The notes below the pieces were generated by a model, which ran no database searches, was not told the DNA's origin, and saw nothing but the letters and a program-made list of their open reading frames with translations. This document shows, one piece after another, positions 1-8,748 of a stretch of DNA of 64,000 nucleotides. The stretch is taken from assembly GCF_001544695.2 (NCBI RefSeq), contig NZ_FCOM02000022.1:47406-111405 (forward strand), read 5' to 3'. A program made the position numbers and the translations under genes. Each line of letters starts with the position of its first letter. Within the stretch, counting starts at the first letter, position 1. The stretch is from Caballeronia arvi (GTDB taxonomy: Bacteria > Pseudomonadota > Gammaproteobacteria > Burkholderiales > Burkholderiaceae).

Positions 1-34
1 TTAAGCGAATTTCGGTGAAATGCCTATTAAGGCC

Positions 35-775
35 TTACATGTACATGCCGCCGTTCACATGCAGCGTCGTGCCGGTGATATAGCCGGCAAAAGGCGATGC
101 CAGGAACGCCACAGCATGCGCGATGTCTTCGGGCGCGCCCAGTCGGCCAAGCGGGATAGTCGCGGTGAGCGCGGCGCGCTGCTCTTCCGGCAGAACCTTC
201 GTCATGTCCGTGTCGATGAAACCCGGCGCGATGCAGTTCACGGTAATGCCGCGGCTGCCGATTTCACGCGCGAGCGCGCGCGTCATGCCCGCGACGCCGG
301 CCTTCGCCGCCGCGTAGTTGGCCTGACCCGGATTGCCCGACGAACCGACCACCGACGTGATGTTGATGATGCGCCCGCCGCGCGCCTTCATCATCGGGCG
401 CAGCACGGCGCGCGACAGGCGGAAGACCGCGCGCAGATTCGTGTCGATGACGGCGTCGAATTCGTCGTCCTTCATACGCATCGCGAGCTGATCCTTCGTG
501 ATGCCCGCATTGTTCACGAGGATGTTCAGGCCGCCGAATTCCTTCACGATACCGTCGATGAACGCATCGCTCGACGCCGCATCGTTCACGTTCAGCACCG
601 CGCCGCGACCCTTTGCGCCCGCCTGCTGCAAGGCTTCGCCGATGCCGGCCGCGCCGCTTTCGCTCGTCGCCGTGCCGATGACCGTCGCGCCCTGCTTTGC
701 GAGTTCGAGCGCGATCGCGCGTCCGATGCCGCGCGACGCGCCCGTGACGATTGCTACTTGGTTTTCCAGGCTCAT
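35..775 (-). CDS. fabG: 3-oxoacyl-[acyl-carrier-protein] reductase FabG
   Basis: FabG catalyses the NADPH-dependent reduction of 3-oxoacyl-ACP in type II fatty acid elongation in the cytoplasm. The 246-residue product has the usual length of the family. It shows the Rossmann TGASRGIG motif at residues 11-18, NNAG near 88-91 and the short-chain dehydrogenase catalytic set Asn113, Ser141, Tyr154, Lys158. Translation is read from the ATG at 775; a longer in-frame reading exists but would run into the end of fabD. It is the last gene of the plsX-fabH-fabD-fabG block inside the window, and acpP would be expected just beyond the left edge. The assignment is firm. Confidence 0.97.
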   Translation of the reverse strand: MSLENQVAIVTGASRGIGRAIALELAKQGATVIGTATSESGAAGIGEALQQAGAKGRGAVLNVNDAASSDAFIDGIVKEFGGLNILVNNAGITKDQLAMRMKDDEFDAVIDTNLRAVFRLSRAVLRPMMKARGGRIINITSVVGSSGNPGQANYAAAKAGVAGMTRALAREIGSRGITVNCIAPGFIDTDMTKVLPEEQRAALTATIPLGRLGAPEDIAHAVAFLASPFAGYITGTTLHVNGGMYM

Positions 776-786
776 ATTCTCGTCCT

Positions 787-1719
787 TTATCCAGCGATCA
801 GTTTGCGCGTCTCTTCGAGCGATGCCGGATCGAAGATCGAGCCACCGACGAGATTGCCGTCGATGCGCTTCGTCAGACCCGCGAGCACCTTGCCCGGACC
901 GCATTCGATAACGTGCGTGACGCCGTCCTTCGCCATCGCCTGCACGCACTCGACCCAGCGCACCGGACCGGCGGCCTGACGCACGAGCGCGTCCCTGATC
1001 GCGGCGGGATCGGAGACCACGGCGACATCGACGTTATTGATCAGCGGAATCCGCGGCGATTTGATCTCGACTTTCGTGAGATAGTCGCGCAACTGATCCG
1101 ACGCCGGCTTGAGCAGCGACGAATGGAACGGCGCGGACACCGGCAGCGGCAGTGCGCGCTTCGCGCCCTTCGCCTTCGCCACTTCGCATGCCTTCTCGAC
1201 AGCGGCCTTGCTGCCCGCGATGACCACTTGCGCGGGCGCGTTGAAGTTCACCGCTTCGACGACGCCCGCCGACGATGCTTCGGCGCAGACCGCGCGTACG
1301 GTGTCGTCGTCGAGGCCGAGGATCGCGGCCATGCCGCCCTGGCCTACGGGAACTGCGCTTTGCATCGCCTGCGCACGGAAGCGCACGAGCGGCACCGCGT
1401 CGGCGAAGGCGAGCGCGCCAGCCGCGACGAGCGCGGTGTATTCACCAAGGCTGTGACCCGCGACGATGGCGGGCGTGAGGCCCGTTTCCTTTTCCCACAC
1501 GCGGTAGATCGCGTAGGCCGCCGTCAGCATGACGGGCTGCGTGTTCGTCGTCAGGTTGAGCTCTTCCGCGGGGCCTTCGGCGATCAGCTTGCCGAGATCC
1601 TGGCCGAGTGCGTCGGAGGCCTGCTGCACGGTCTCGCGCACGATGGCGTGATCGGCGAATCCGCCAAGCATGCCGATCGACTGCGAGCCTTGTCCGGGGA
1701 AAACGAACGCAAATTTCAT
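787..1719 (-). CDS. fabD: malonyl-CoA:ACP transacylase FabD
   Basis: FabD loads malonyl groups from malonyl-CoA onto acyl carrier protein for fatty acid synthesis. The protein opens with the typical FVFPGQGSQ motif, has the nucleophile elbow GHSLGEY with Ser90, and a later APFHSS segment carrying the catalytic histidine. The ATG at 1719 gives 310 residues, the family norm, and is preceded by a GAGGA ribosome-binding site. A start 13 codons further upstream would only add residues that are not conserved in the family. It lies 11 bp upstream of fabG in the same operon. Confidence 0.97.
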   Translation of the reverse strand: MKFAFVFPGQGSQSIGMLGGFADHAIVRETVQQASDALGQDLGKLIAEGPAEELNLTTNTQPVMLTAAYAIYRVWEKETGLTPAIVAGHSLGEYTALVAAGALAFADAVPLVRFRAQAMQSAVPVGQGGMAAILGLDDDTVRAVCAEASSAGVVEAVNFNAPAQVVIAGSKAAVEKACEVAKAKGAKRALPLPVSAPFHSSLLKPASDQLRDYLTKVEIKSPRIPLINNVDVAVVSDPAAIRDALVRQAAGPVRWVECVQAMAKDGVTHVIECGPGKVLAGLTKRIDGNLVGGSIFDPASLEETRKLIAG

Positions 1720-1761
1720 ATCGTCCTCGTTGATTGGAATGATCCGCGATGCCTTCACGGA

Positions 1762-1784
1762 CCGCGCGCTACGCGAGCGCGCGG
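1762..1784 (-). other. strong stem-loop in the fabH-fabD intergenic spacer
   Basis: A perfect 9-bp inverted repeat (CCGCGCGCT / AGCGCGCGG) with a 5-nt loop lies in the 132-bp gap between the fabH stop and the fabD start. No T-run follows on the minus strand, so it does not look like an intrinsic terminator. It could be an mRNA processing or stabilising hairpin that sets different levels of FabH and FabD. The role is inferred. Confidence 0.4.
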
Positions 1785-1851
1785 GGTCGGCGATGAAGTG
1801 GGATCAGTTGCGAATGAGTAGAGGGGAATGAGTAAGGGGATCGATAAACGC

Positions 1852-2841
1852 TCAATAGCGGATGACCGACGCGCCCCACGTGAAGCCGCCGCCCACGCCT
1901 TCGATCAGCACGTTGTCGCCGCGCTTGATGCGGCCGTCGCGCACGGCGACGTCGAGCGCGAGCGGGATCGAGGCGGCCGACGTGTTGCCGTGCTCGCCGA
2001 CCGTCACGACCATGCGCTCGGGCGGCAGACGCAGCTTGCGCGCCGTGCTCTGCATGATGCGGATATTGGCCTGATGCGGAATCAGCCAGTCGATGTCTTC
2101 AGCGGTGAGCTTCGCCTTGTCGAGCGCTTCGAGCGCGACCTTTTCGAGCACGTTGACCGCGAGCTTGAACACGGCCTGCCCGTCCATGTGCAGGAACGCC
2201 GTGCCTTCGATCACGCCGCCGTTGACGTTGCCCGGCGTGCAGAGAATGTCGGAATAGCTGCCGTCCGCATGCAGCGCGCTCGACAGCACGCCCGGCTCTT
2301 CCGACGCCTGCAGCACGACCGCGCCCGCGCCATCGCCGAACAGCACGCAGGTGGTGCGATCGTTGAAATCGAGAATGCGGGAGAACGTTTCCGCGCCGAC
2401 GACGAGCGCCGTGCGGTTCAGGCCGCTGCGAATGAAGCTGTCCGCCGTCGCGACGCCATACGCAAAGCCGGAGCACACGGCCTGCACGTCGAAGGCCGCG
2501 CCGTTGTTCCTGATGCCGAGCTTGTTCTGCAGCAGACACGCGGTGCTCGGGAAAACGAAGTCCGGCGTAGAGGTCGCGACGATGATCAGATCGATCGATT
2601 GAGGATCGATGCCGGCCGCTTCGATCGCCTTCTGGGAAGCGATGAGCGCGAGGTCGCTGGTGGTTTGATTCGGAGCCGCGAAGTGACGCGCGTGAATGCC
2701 GGTGCGCGCGACGATCCATTCGTCACTCGTCTCGACGCCCTGCTTCGCGAGACGGTCCGCCAAGTCCTGATTCGTGACGCGCTCGGACGGCAGAAAGCTG
2801 CCGGTGCCCAGCACGCGAGAGTAAAGATTGGATTGAGCCAT
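1852..2841 (-). CDS. fabH: 3-oxoacyl-ACP synthase III FabH
   Basis: FabH condenses acetyl-CoA (or another primer acyl-CoA) with malonyl-ACP to start fatty acid synthesis. The 329-residue protein has the KAS III catalytic triad: Cys123 in AVCSGF, His256 in IPHQAN and Asn286 in EHGNTSAAS. A glycine-rich GVGGGFTWG segment closes the C-terminus. Its ATG overlaps the plsX stop by one base (TAATG), so translation is probably coupled to plsX. The spacer to fabD is unusually long for this operon. Confidence 0.97.
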   Translation of the reverse strand: MAQSNLYSRVLGTGSFLPSERVTNQDLADRLAKQGVETSDEWIVARTGIHARHFAAPNQTTSDLALIASQKAIEAAGIDPQSIDLIIVATSTPDFVFPSTACLLQNKLGIRNNGAAFDVQAVCSGFAYGVATADSFIRSGLNRTALVVGAETFSRILDFNDRTTCVLFGDGAGAVVLQASEEPGVLSSALHADGSYSDILCTPGNVNGGVIEGTAFLHMDGQAVFKLAVNVLEKVALEALDKAKLTAEDIDWLIPHQANIRIMQSTARKLRLPPERMVVTVGEHGNTSAASIPLALDVAVRDGRIKRGDNVLIEGVGGGFTWGASVIRY

Positions 2842-3968
2842 TATGCCTTCGAATGTAGCGCAGTACCGGGTTGGTCCGGTGGGTTCGGCTGTACAGCAGG
2901 CTGTGAAGCAGGCTGTTGAGCCGCGATGCCGGAAGCGTCGGGCGCCTCGGTCGCGCGCGCGGCGGGCGCGTTCTCTTCCATCGCGCGCACCAGGCGCTCG
3001 AGCACGCCATTTTTGACGGCATCATACCCGCGTTTGATAGCCCACTCAAACCCGAAGGCCTCGGCCGAGCCGTGACTTTTGATCACGAGCCCGCGCAGGC
3101 CGAGCAACGCGGCGCCGTTATATTGCGCGGGATCGACACGCTTTTTGAAACGCTTGAGAACGGGCAGCGCGACGAGCGCCATCAGCTTTGACGCGAAGTT
3201 GCGGCTGAACTCTTCCTTGATGATGTCGGCGAGCATCTTCGCGAGACCCTCGGAGGTCTTCAGCGCGACATTGCCGACGAAGCCGTCGCACACGACGACA
3301 TCGGTCGTGCCTTTATAGATGTCGTTGCCTTCCACGTTGCCGTAGAAGTTGAGCGTGCTCGCGCGCAGGAGCTCGCCCGCGCGCTTGATCGTTTCGTTGC
3401 CCTTGATGACTTCTTCGCCGATATTGAGCAGGCCGATGGTGGGCCGCTCACGGCCTTCGATCGCCGCCACGAGCGCGTGGCCCATCTCGGCGAACTGCAG
3501 CAGATGCCCAGGTTCGCAATCGACGTTGGCGCCCAGATCGAGCACGGTGGTATAGCCCTTCTGGCTCGGCATCGCGAACGCGATGGCCGGACGTTCGATG
3601 CCGGCGAGCGTTTTCAGCACATACCGCGACACCGCCATGAGCGCGCCGGTATTGCCGGCGGAAATGCACGTCTGCGCCTCGCCGTCCTTCACGAGGTTGA
3701 GCGCCACGCGCATCGACGAATCTTTTTTCTTGCGCAGCGCCACTTCGACGGGATCGTCCATCGCGACGACTTCGCTTGCGGGAACGACTGTCAGGCGAGG
3801 CTCGTCGAGAGCCTTCGACTTCTTCAGTTGCGCGCGGATGGGCTGCTCGAGACCGACGAGCATGAGATGTGCGTCGGGATGCGAGCGCACGAAACTGACG
3901 GCAGCGGGAACGGTCACGGCCGGGCCGTGGTCGCCTCCCATGCAGTCGATGGTTATCTTTACAGTCAT
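2841..3968 (-). CDS. plsX: phosphate acyltransferase PlsX
   Basis: PlsX converts acyl-ACP to acyl-phosphate, the acyl donor for PlsY in phosphatidic acid synthesis. The N-terminus ITIDCMGGDHGP is the family hallmark, and conserved blocks such as DLGANVDC and VVCDGFVGNVALK follow. The 375 residues slightly exceed the E. coli length because of a low-complexity Ala/Pro/Gln tail of about 40 residues, common in Burkholderiaceae. It lies between rpmF and fabH. A terminator-like hairpin sits only about 24 bp upstream of its start, so plsX expression should depend on read-through. Confidence 0.96.
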   Translation of the reverse strand: MTVKITIDCMGGDHGPAVTVPAAVSFVRSHPDAHLMLVGLEQPIRAQLKKSKALDEPRLTVVPASEVVAMDDPVEVALRKKKDSSMRVALNLVKDGEAQTCISAGNTGALMAVSRYVLKTLAGIERPAIAFAMPSQKGYTTVLDLGANVDCEPGHLLQFAEMGHALVAAIEGRERPTIGLLNIGEEVIKGNETIKRAGELLRASTLNFYGNVEGNDIYKGTTDVVVCDGFVGNVALKTSEGLAKMLADIIKEEFSRNFASKLMALVALPVLKRFKKRVDPAQYNGAALLGLRGLVIKSHGSAEAFGFEWAIKRGYDAVKNGVLERLVRAMEENAPAARATEAPDASGIAAQQPASQPAVQPNPPDQPGTALHSKA

Positions 3969-3991
3969 GGAACGCGACGAATTTCGGGCAC

Positions 3992-4015
3992 AAAAAAGCG
4001 GCAGTGAAATGCCGC
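3992..4015 (-). terminator. intrinsic terminator / attenuator between rpmF and plsX
   Basis: Read on the minus strand, GCGGCA-TTTCAC-TGCCGC is followed at once by TTTTTT. This is the classic hairpin plus U-tract, downstream of the rpmF stop and 24 bp before the plsX ATG. There is no room for a promoter between the hairpin and plsX. The element should therefore act as a partial terminator that keeps L32 mRNA high relative to the fab genes. Confidence 0.7.
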
Positions 4016-4106
4016 CTTCTCGTCGTACCGGGAAAGTGTCAAGAGCGAGTTGCGCCCGGGCGCCCGCAGAACGGTTCCGACAGGCGCTTCAAGCGCTGCT
4101 GAACGC

Positions 4107-4286
4107 TTAGTCGTTCTTCGTCTTGACGACTTTCTTGCCACGATAGTACCCGTTCGGGCTCACGTGGTGACGCAGATGCACCTCACCCGTGCTCGGCTCG
4201 ACAGCCAGCGGCGCTGCGCCGAGGAAGTCGTGGGAACGGTGCATGCCGCGCTTCGACGGCGACTTCTTGTTTTGCTGAACTGCCAT
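4107..4286 (-). CDS. rpmF: 50S ribosomal protein L32
   Basis: This 59-residue basic protein is bL32 of the large ribosomal subunit. It starts MAVQQNKKSPSKRGMHRSHD, continues with the conserved HHVSPNGYYRGK segment and ends KTKND, a typical betaproteobacterial L32 without the zinc cysteines. The ATG at 4286 is preceded by a TGGAG ribosome-binding site. It sits between yceD and plsX, the conserved arrangement that links ribosome and membrane lipid synthesis. Confidence 0.97.
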   Translation of the reverse strand: MAVQQNKKSPSKRGMHRSHDFLGAAPLAVEPSTGEVHLRHHVSPNGYYRGKKVVKTKND

Positions 4287-4425
4287 GATTACTCCAGAAA
4301 AATTTTGCGAATTCTAACACAGGGAGAGGTCCATCTCCGCGTTCGCGGAGGAACTTCAGGGCCGCATGGCCCACCGCCTGAAGCGGGAGTTCGCGTTCAG
4401 CGGATACTTCCCCGCTTTCGCTACA

Positions 4426-5046
4426 TCAATGCTTCTTGCCGTCCGGATCGCTCGATTTGAGCTTTTCCAGCACGGCGAACGGATTCGGTTTCTCGACTTC
4501 TTGCTCGCCGCCCTCCGCCACCTCGCCCTCGTCGCTGGCCGGGAGCAGGCTTTCATGCACCTCGGGGCAGACGTTGTGCTTCGGCACGAGCGGCAACGAC
4601 AACAGCAATTCCTCTTCGATCAAGTCGACGAGATCGAACTGGCGCGAGCCTACGATCACTTCCACTTCATCGTCGTCGAGCGGATATTCGTCCGCTTCTT
4701 CTTCCGTCGCCACGATCCGATACGTTGCATCAACATCGAGATGTTGCGAATACGGCTGAAGACAGCGCTGGCACGTGAGCCACACCGAGCCGTGCACCGC
4801 GAGGCGCAGATAAGGCTGTGGCGCGTCCGTGCCGTCGTCCTGCAGTTCCGGCTGGGTCGAGCCCTCGCCCTGCCAGGTGAACACGGTGTCGCGATCTGGC
4901 ACATCTGCCGGCACTTCGGCTAACATGCGCGGCATCTGCGACGCGCGTAGCGCGCCGGCCGCCTGCCTGCCGCTCTCGGCGAAGTCATAAATGTCGAGCG
5001 CGCGCAGATCGGCGGGGCTCACAGGTTTGCCAGGATTCTGAGTCAT
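4426..5046 (-). CDS. yceD: YceD family protein (DUF177)
   Basis: YceD/DUF177 proteins are widespread, nearly always encoded just upstream of rpmF, and in several systems are linked to 23S rRNA maturation; the exact activity is not settled. This 206-residue acidic protein has the family core with LTCQRCLQPY, an acidic stretch around DEYPLDDDEVEV and a second cysteine region NVCPEVHESLLP. The gene order yceD-rpmF-plsX supports the call. A 139-bp spacer separates it from rpmF and holds a small CTCCGC/GCGGAG hairpin near 4335-4350. Confidence 0.9.
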   Translation of the reverse strand: MTQNPGKPVSPADLRALDIYDFAESGRQAAGALRASQMPRMLAEVPADVPDRDTVFTWQGEGSTQPELQDDGTDAPQPYLRLAVHGSVWLTCQRCLQPYSQHLDVDATYRIVATEEEADEYPLDDDEVEVIVGSRQFDLVDLIEEELLLSLPLVPKHNVCPEVHESLLPASDEGEVAEGGEQEVEKPNPFAVLEKLKSSDPDGKKH

Positions 5047-5378
5047 GTGCGCTCCCTGCTTGGCCTTGCTGGGTTAGTGCTTCCGGTGAGCGTTCAGTAT
5101 GCACCGCGACGCCGCTTCGAGGCAGGCGTGGCTTGCCCGAATTTGCATCGCACCGGCATTCGTGCTGGATTCATGCCGCACTCGTACTTGCTGCGATGCT
5201 TTTCTGAGCTGCTTCCGACCGCTTTGCCACCGGGGTCCACCGGCGTCGGGCGCAAAGACCTGCAAGCGCACGTACCGATGAAAAGCCCAAAATCATATCG
5301 GCTTTGTTCTTTCGAGTCAAACACTTAAGAACCGGTCCACTGCCCGTCGTTTTTACATTCATCCTTGCTGATCCATCC
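5047..5378. other. divergent intergenic region yceD / maf
   Basis: These 332 bases separate the yceD operon (minus) from maf (plus) and must contain both promoters. I see no convincing -35/-10 pair, repeat or conserved small ORF. Short open frames here have poor codon patterns and no ribosome-binding sites. Confidence 0.5.
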
Positions 5379-5996
5379 ATGTCCGACGCTTCAAACTCGC
5401 CGCCACGCCTGATTCTGGCGTCCAGCTCGCCCTACCGGCGCGAATTGCTGCAACGCCTGCGCATTCCTTTCGATGTCGTCACGCCCGATATCGATGAAAC
5501 GCCGCTCGCCGGCGAAACGCCCGAAGCAACCGCCGTGCGGCTCTCGATCGCCAAGGCGCGTGCGGCGGTCGGACGCATCGAGGACGGCGCGGGCGCGCTC
5601 GTGATTGGCTCCGATCAGGTCGCGACCTTCGACGGAAAGCAGATCGGCAAGCCCGGCACGCATGAAAAAGCCGTCGCGCAGCTTCAGGCGATGCGCGGCC
5701 GCAGCGTTCAATTCCACAGCGCGCTATGCCTGTTCGACAGCCGCACGGGCGACGCGCAATCCGCCGATATCGTCACGCGCGTTCGCTTTCGCCGCTATTC
5801 GGACCCGCAGATCGAAGCCTATCTGCGTGCGGAAACACCGTACGACTGCGCTGGCAGCGCGAAGGCCGAGGGCCTCGGCATCGCGTTGCTGGAAGCCATC
5901 GAGTCCGAAGATCCGACTGCGCTCATCGGTTTGCCGCTGATCGCGCTGACCGGCATGCTCGCGAACGCCGGATATCCGGTTCTGGGGGTTGCATGA
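5379..5996 (+). CDS. Maf family nucleoside triphosphate pyrophosphatase
   Basis: Maf proteins are house-cleaning pyrophosphatases that hydrolyse non-canonical or modified nucleotides (the YceF type acts on m7GTP). The 205-residue product carries LILASSSPYRRELL near the N-terminus, the IGSDQVATFDGKQIGKPGTHEKA block and the late Y-D-C-A-G-S-A-K-A-E-G segment. The set matches the YceF branch rather than the YhdE (dTTPase) branch. The ATG at 5379 was chosen because the conserved domain begins nine residues later; upstream in-frame sequence is unlike the family. Its stop overlaps the next start (ATGA). Confidence 0.92.
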   Translation: MSDASNSPPRLILASSSPYRRELLQRLRIPFDVVTPDIDETPLAGETPEATAVRLSIAKARAAVGRIEDGAGALVIGSDQVATFDGKQIGKPGTHEKAVAQLQAMRGRSVQFHSALCLFDSRTGDAQSADIVTRVRFRRYSDPQIEAYLRAETPYDCAGSAKAEGLGIALLEAIESEDPTALIGLPLIALTGMLANAGYPVLGVA

Positions 5997-6712
5997 GCGG
6001 CGTTCTGTTCCTGATCCCGAACACGCTCGGCGAAGGCGACGCCGACGCGCTCGCCCAAGTTTTGCCCGAGCCGGTGCGCGCGCAGGCCGCCGCACTCGCG
6101 TATTACATCGGCGAAAACGCGAAAACCACGCGCGCTTTTCTGAAGAAAGTCGGAACGGAACGCCCGATTCAGGAAATCGAGGTGCGCGAGCTGAACGTGA
6201 AAACGCCGCCCGCGGAAATCGACAAGCTGCTTGCGCCGATCCTCGCCGGCACCGATGCGGGCCTGGTCTCCGAAGCCGGCTGCCCCGCCGTGGCCGATCC
6301 TGGCGCGCTGCTCGTGCGGCGTGCGCATCAGCGTGGCGTGAAAGTGGTGCCGTTCGTCGGACCGAGCTCGATTCTGCTCGCGCTGATGGCGTCCGGCATG
6401 AACGGCCAGAGCTTCGCGTTCAACGGCTACCTGCCCGTCGATGCCGGCGAGCGCGGCAAGCGCCTGCGCGAGCTGGAGCAACTGTCGCGCAAGGCCAATC
6501 AGACGCAGATTTTCATCGAGACGCCCTATCGCAATAAGGCGATGCTCGACGGGCTCATCGCAACCTGCGCGCCATCGACGCTAATTTGCGTCGCCGTCGA
6601 TCTGACGCTGCCGGGCGAAACCATCGTCACGCGCACGGCGGCGGACTGGAAGAAGCAGGCCGCGCCGGAACTGCACAAGCGTCCGGCGATCTTCCTGCTG
6701 CTGGCGTCGTAG
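5993..6712 (+). CDS. SAM-dependent methyltransferase (tetrapyrrole methylase fold, RsmI-like)
   Basis: The 239-residue protein belongs to the SAM-dependent tetrapyrrole methylase superfamily. It shows the RsmI-type segments SEAGCPAVADPGALLVRRAH and VPFVGPSSILLALMASGMNG. It is shorter than the true 16S rRNA 2'-O-methyltransferase RsmI (about 280 residues) and lacks its C-terminal extension, so it is probably a paralogue with an unproven substrate. Translation is coupled to maf through an ATGA overlap. It ends convergently 3 bp from the sppA-type gene. Confidence 0.85.
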   Translation: MSGVLFLIPNTLGEGDADALAQVLPEPVRAQAAALAYYIGENAKTTRAFLKKVGTERPIQEIEVRELNVKTPPAEIDKLLAPILAGTDAGLVSEAGCPAVADPGALLVRRAHQRGVKVVPFVGPSSILLALMASGMNGQSFAFNGYLPVDAGERGKRLRELEQLSRKANQTQIFIETPYRNKAMLDGLIATCAPSTLICVAVDLTLPGETIVTRTAADWKKQAAPELHKRPAIFLLLAS

Positions 6713-6715
6713 CGA

Positions 6716-7678
6716 TCAGCGCAATTGCGGCTTGCCGCCGAGCGTGAGCGCGCGCACGGCGGCATCGCCCACCGATGCGCCGAAGCGTCGCACCACGCGC
6801 TCGCTGATGCTCTCCTTCTGCGAGTAATCGACGATATCCGGCTGCTTGATGACTTCGCGCGCCACGTAGCTGGCGTCCCCGAAGCCGTCGGCGAGACCAA
6901 GCTCGACACTCTTTTCACCGGTCCAGAACATGCCGGAAAAGAGCTGCGGATCATCCTTCAGACGTTTGCCGCGACCCAGCTTTACCGCGTCGATGAACTG
7001 CGTGTGGATCTGGTCGAGCATCTCCTGCGCGTGCGCATTCATCGCGGGCGATTCGGGCGAGAACGGATCGAAAGCGCCCTTGTTTGCGCCGGACGTGTGC
7101 ATGCGGCGCTGGATGCCGAGCTTGTCCATCAGCCCGGTGAAGCCGAAACCGTCCATCAGCACGCCGATCGAGCCGACGATGCTCGCGCGATCGACGTAAA
7201 TCTTGTCCGCCGCGGCCGCGACGTAATAACCGCCCGACGCGCACATGTCGTCGACCACGACGTAGAGCGGCGTCTTCGGATGCTTCGCGCGCAGCCGCCT
7301 GATCTCGCCGTTGATGATGCCCGCCTGCACCGGACTGCCGCCCGGGCTGTTGATGCGCAGGATCACGCCGGCCGTGTTCTCGTCCTCGAACGCGCTTTGC
7401 AGCGCGGCGTCGATGTTGTCGGCGCTCGCATCGCTGTTCGCGGCGATTTCGCCTTGCAGATCGATGAGCGCCGTGTGCTTGCCCGCTTTCGCGACGCGAT
7501 CGCCGGTGAAATCGAACACGCCCCACGCGATCAGCGCGATCACCGCGAGAAACACGAAACGGAAGAAGATGCGCCAGCGCCGCGCGGCGCGCTGCTCGCG
7601 GATCGCGGCGAGCGCGATGCGTTCGAGCGCGTCGCGCTCCCAGTTGTCGTTGCGGCGCGGCGGAAGGTCGTCGGACAT
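6716..7678 (-). CDS. sppA: S49 family signal peptide peptidase (SppA, short form)
   Basis: SppA-type S49 proteases degrade cleaved signal peptides in the cytoplasmic membrane. The 320-residue protein has an Arg-rich cytosolic N-terminus, one membrane anchor at about residues 38-56, then the protease domain with LRINSPGGSP, Ser148 in CASGGYYVAAAADKI and Lys200 in GANKGAF, the likely Ser-Lys dyad. Its length fits the single-domain form rather than the 67-kDa E. coli enzyme. It is the last gene of an operon rluC - HAD phosphatase - Rieske protein - sppA. Confidence 0.92.
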   Translation of the reverse strand: MSDDLPPRRNDNWERDALERIALAAIREQRAARRWRIFFRFVFLAVIALIAWGVFDFTGDRVAKAGKHTALIDLQGEIAANSDASADNIDAALQSAFEDENTAGVILRINSPGGSPVQAGIINGEIRRLRAKHPKTPLYVVVDDMCASGGYYVAAAADKIYVDRASIVGSIGVLMDGFGFTGLMDKLGIQRRMHTSGANKGAFDPFSPESPAMNAHAQEMLDQIHTQFIDAVKLGRGKRLKDDPQLFSGMFWTGEKSVELGLADGFGDASYVAREVIKQPDIVDYSQKESISERVVRRFGASVGDAAVRALTLGGKPQLR

Positions 7679-7705
7679 GCGTTGTTTTGTGTGGTGAAAA
7701 GTAAA

Positions 7706-8092
7706 TCAGGCGGGACGCAGCGCGTCGTCGGGCAGCCAGAAGACCGCGCGGCCTTCCGGCGTGTCGCGCTCTTCGACCGTCACGGGCCGAAGCCTCGCGC
7801 CGCGGCATGGACCGCCGACGCATTTGCCGCTGTCGGGCTCGTAGATCGCGCCGTGTGTGGCGCACATCAAGTATAGGCCCGAGCTTTCGAAGAACTGGCC
7901 CTCGTTCCAGTCGAGTTCCATCGGCACGTGCGCGCAGCGGTTCAGATAGCCGTACGGCGTGCCGTCGTAGCGCACGAAAAATACGACGGCGTCGCCGCTC
8001 GCCTCTTTCGCCGGCAGGCGCACGCCCGCGCCGCCATCGACGAGTTCATCGGACGCACACACACGCACCGCATCCTGCACAGGCTCGCTCAT
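7706..8092 (-). CDS. Rieske [2Fe-2S] domain protein
   Basis: This is a free-standing 128-residue Rieske ferredoxin-like protein. The two cluster-binding motifs are visible: Cys-Ala-His in NRCAHVPMEL and Cys-Ala-Thr-His in LMCATHGAIY, followed by the GPC proline-loop cysteine. No membrane anchor or oxygenase domain is present. It overlaps the upstream phosphatase gene by four bases (ATGA). Homologues are conserved between the phosphatase and sppA in Burkholderiaceae; the redox partner is unknown. Confidence 0.9.
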   Translation of the reverse strand: MSEPVQDAVRVCASDELVDGGAGVRLPAKEASGDAVVFFVRYDGTPYGYLNRCAHVPMELDWNEGQFFESSGLYLMCATHGAIYEPDSGKCVGGPCRGARLRPVTVEERDTPEGRAVFWLPDDALRPA

Positions 8093-8748
8093 GCGTGCTC
8101 CCGCAGCCAGCCGGCGAGCGAGGCGACGCTATCCGCGCAGAACTGCGGCTCGAGCGCGATCAGCGAATTTGCCGGATGCGCGCCGTAGCCCACGCCGATG
8201 CCCGCCGCGCCGGCGTTGATCGCCATCTGCAGGTCGTGCGTCGTGTCGCCGATCATCACCGTGCGCGCGAGGTCCTGACCGAGCTGGCGCGTGAGTTCCT
8301 GGAGCATCGCGGGATGCGGTTTCGAGAAGGTTTCGTCGGCGCAGCGCGTGCTGTCGAAAAGGCTCGTGAGCCGCGATTCGTCGAGCGCACGATTCAGCCC
8401 GACGCGGCTCTTGCCCGTCGCGACCGCGAGAAAGTAGCCGAGATCGCGCAGTTCGTGCAAAAGCTCGCGCACGCCGTCGAAGAGCTCGGTCTTCTGGCCC
8501 ATCGTCAGGAAATGGAAGCGATAGCGCTCCGCGAGGCGCGGATACTCCGACGGATCGAGCGTCGGCGCGCAGATCTGCAGTGCGTCCTTGAGGCCGAGGC
8601 CGATCACGTAGCTCGCGGATTCATCCGCCGGCACCGGCAGCCCGAGGTCGCGGCACGCGGCCTGAATGCTGCGCGTGATGTGGACGGTCGAATCCATCAG
8701 CGTGCCGTCCCAGTCGAAAACGATCAGATCGAATTGCTGCCGCGCCAT
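8089..8748 (-). CDS. HAD family hydrolase (phosphoglycolate phosphatase-like)
   Basis: This 219-residue HAD-superfamily phosphatase has motif I FDWDGTLMDS with the nucleophilic Asp, motif II in AVATGKSR, and motif III/IV in KPHPAMLQEL and MIGDTTHDLQMA. The cap lies between motifs I and II. It resembles Gph/YjjG-type phosphatases. The position immediately downstream of rluC, with stop and start adjacent, is conserved in this lineage. The substrate cannot be read from sequence. Confidence 0.9.
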   Translation of the reverse strand: MARQQFDLIVFDWDGTLMDSTVHITRSIQAACRDLGLPVPADESASYVIGLGLKDALQICAPTLDPSEYPRLAERYRFHFLTMGQKTELFDGVRELLHELRDLGYFLAVATGKSRVGLNRALDESRLTSLFDSTRCADETFSKPHPAMLQELTRQLGQDLARTVMIGDTTHDLQMAINAGAAGIGVGYGAHPANSLIALEPQFCADSVASLAGWLREHA

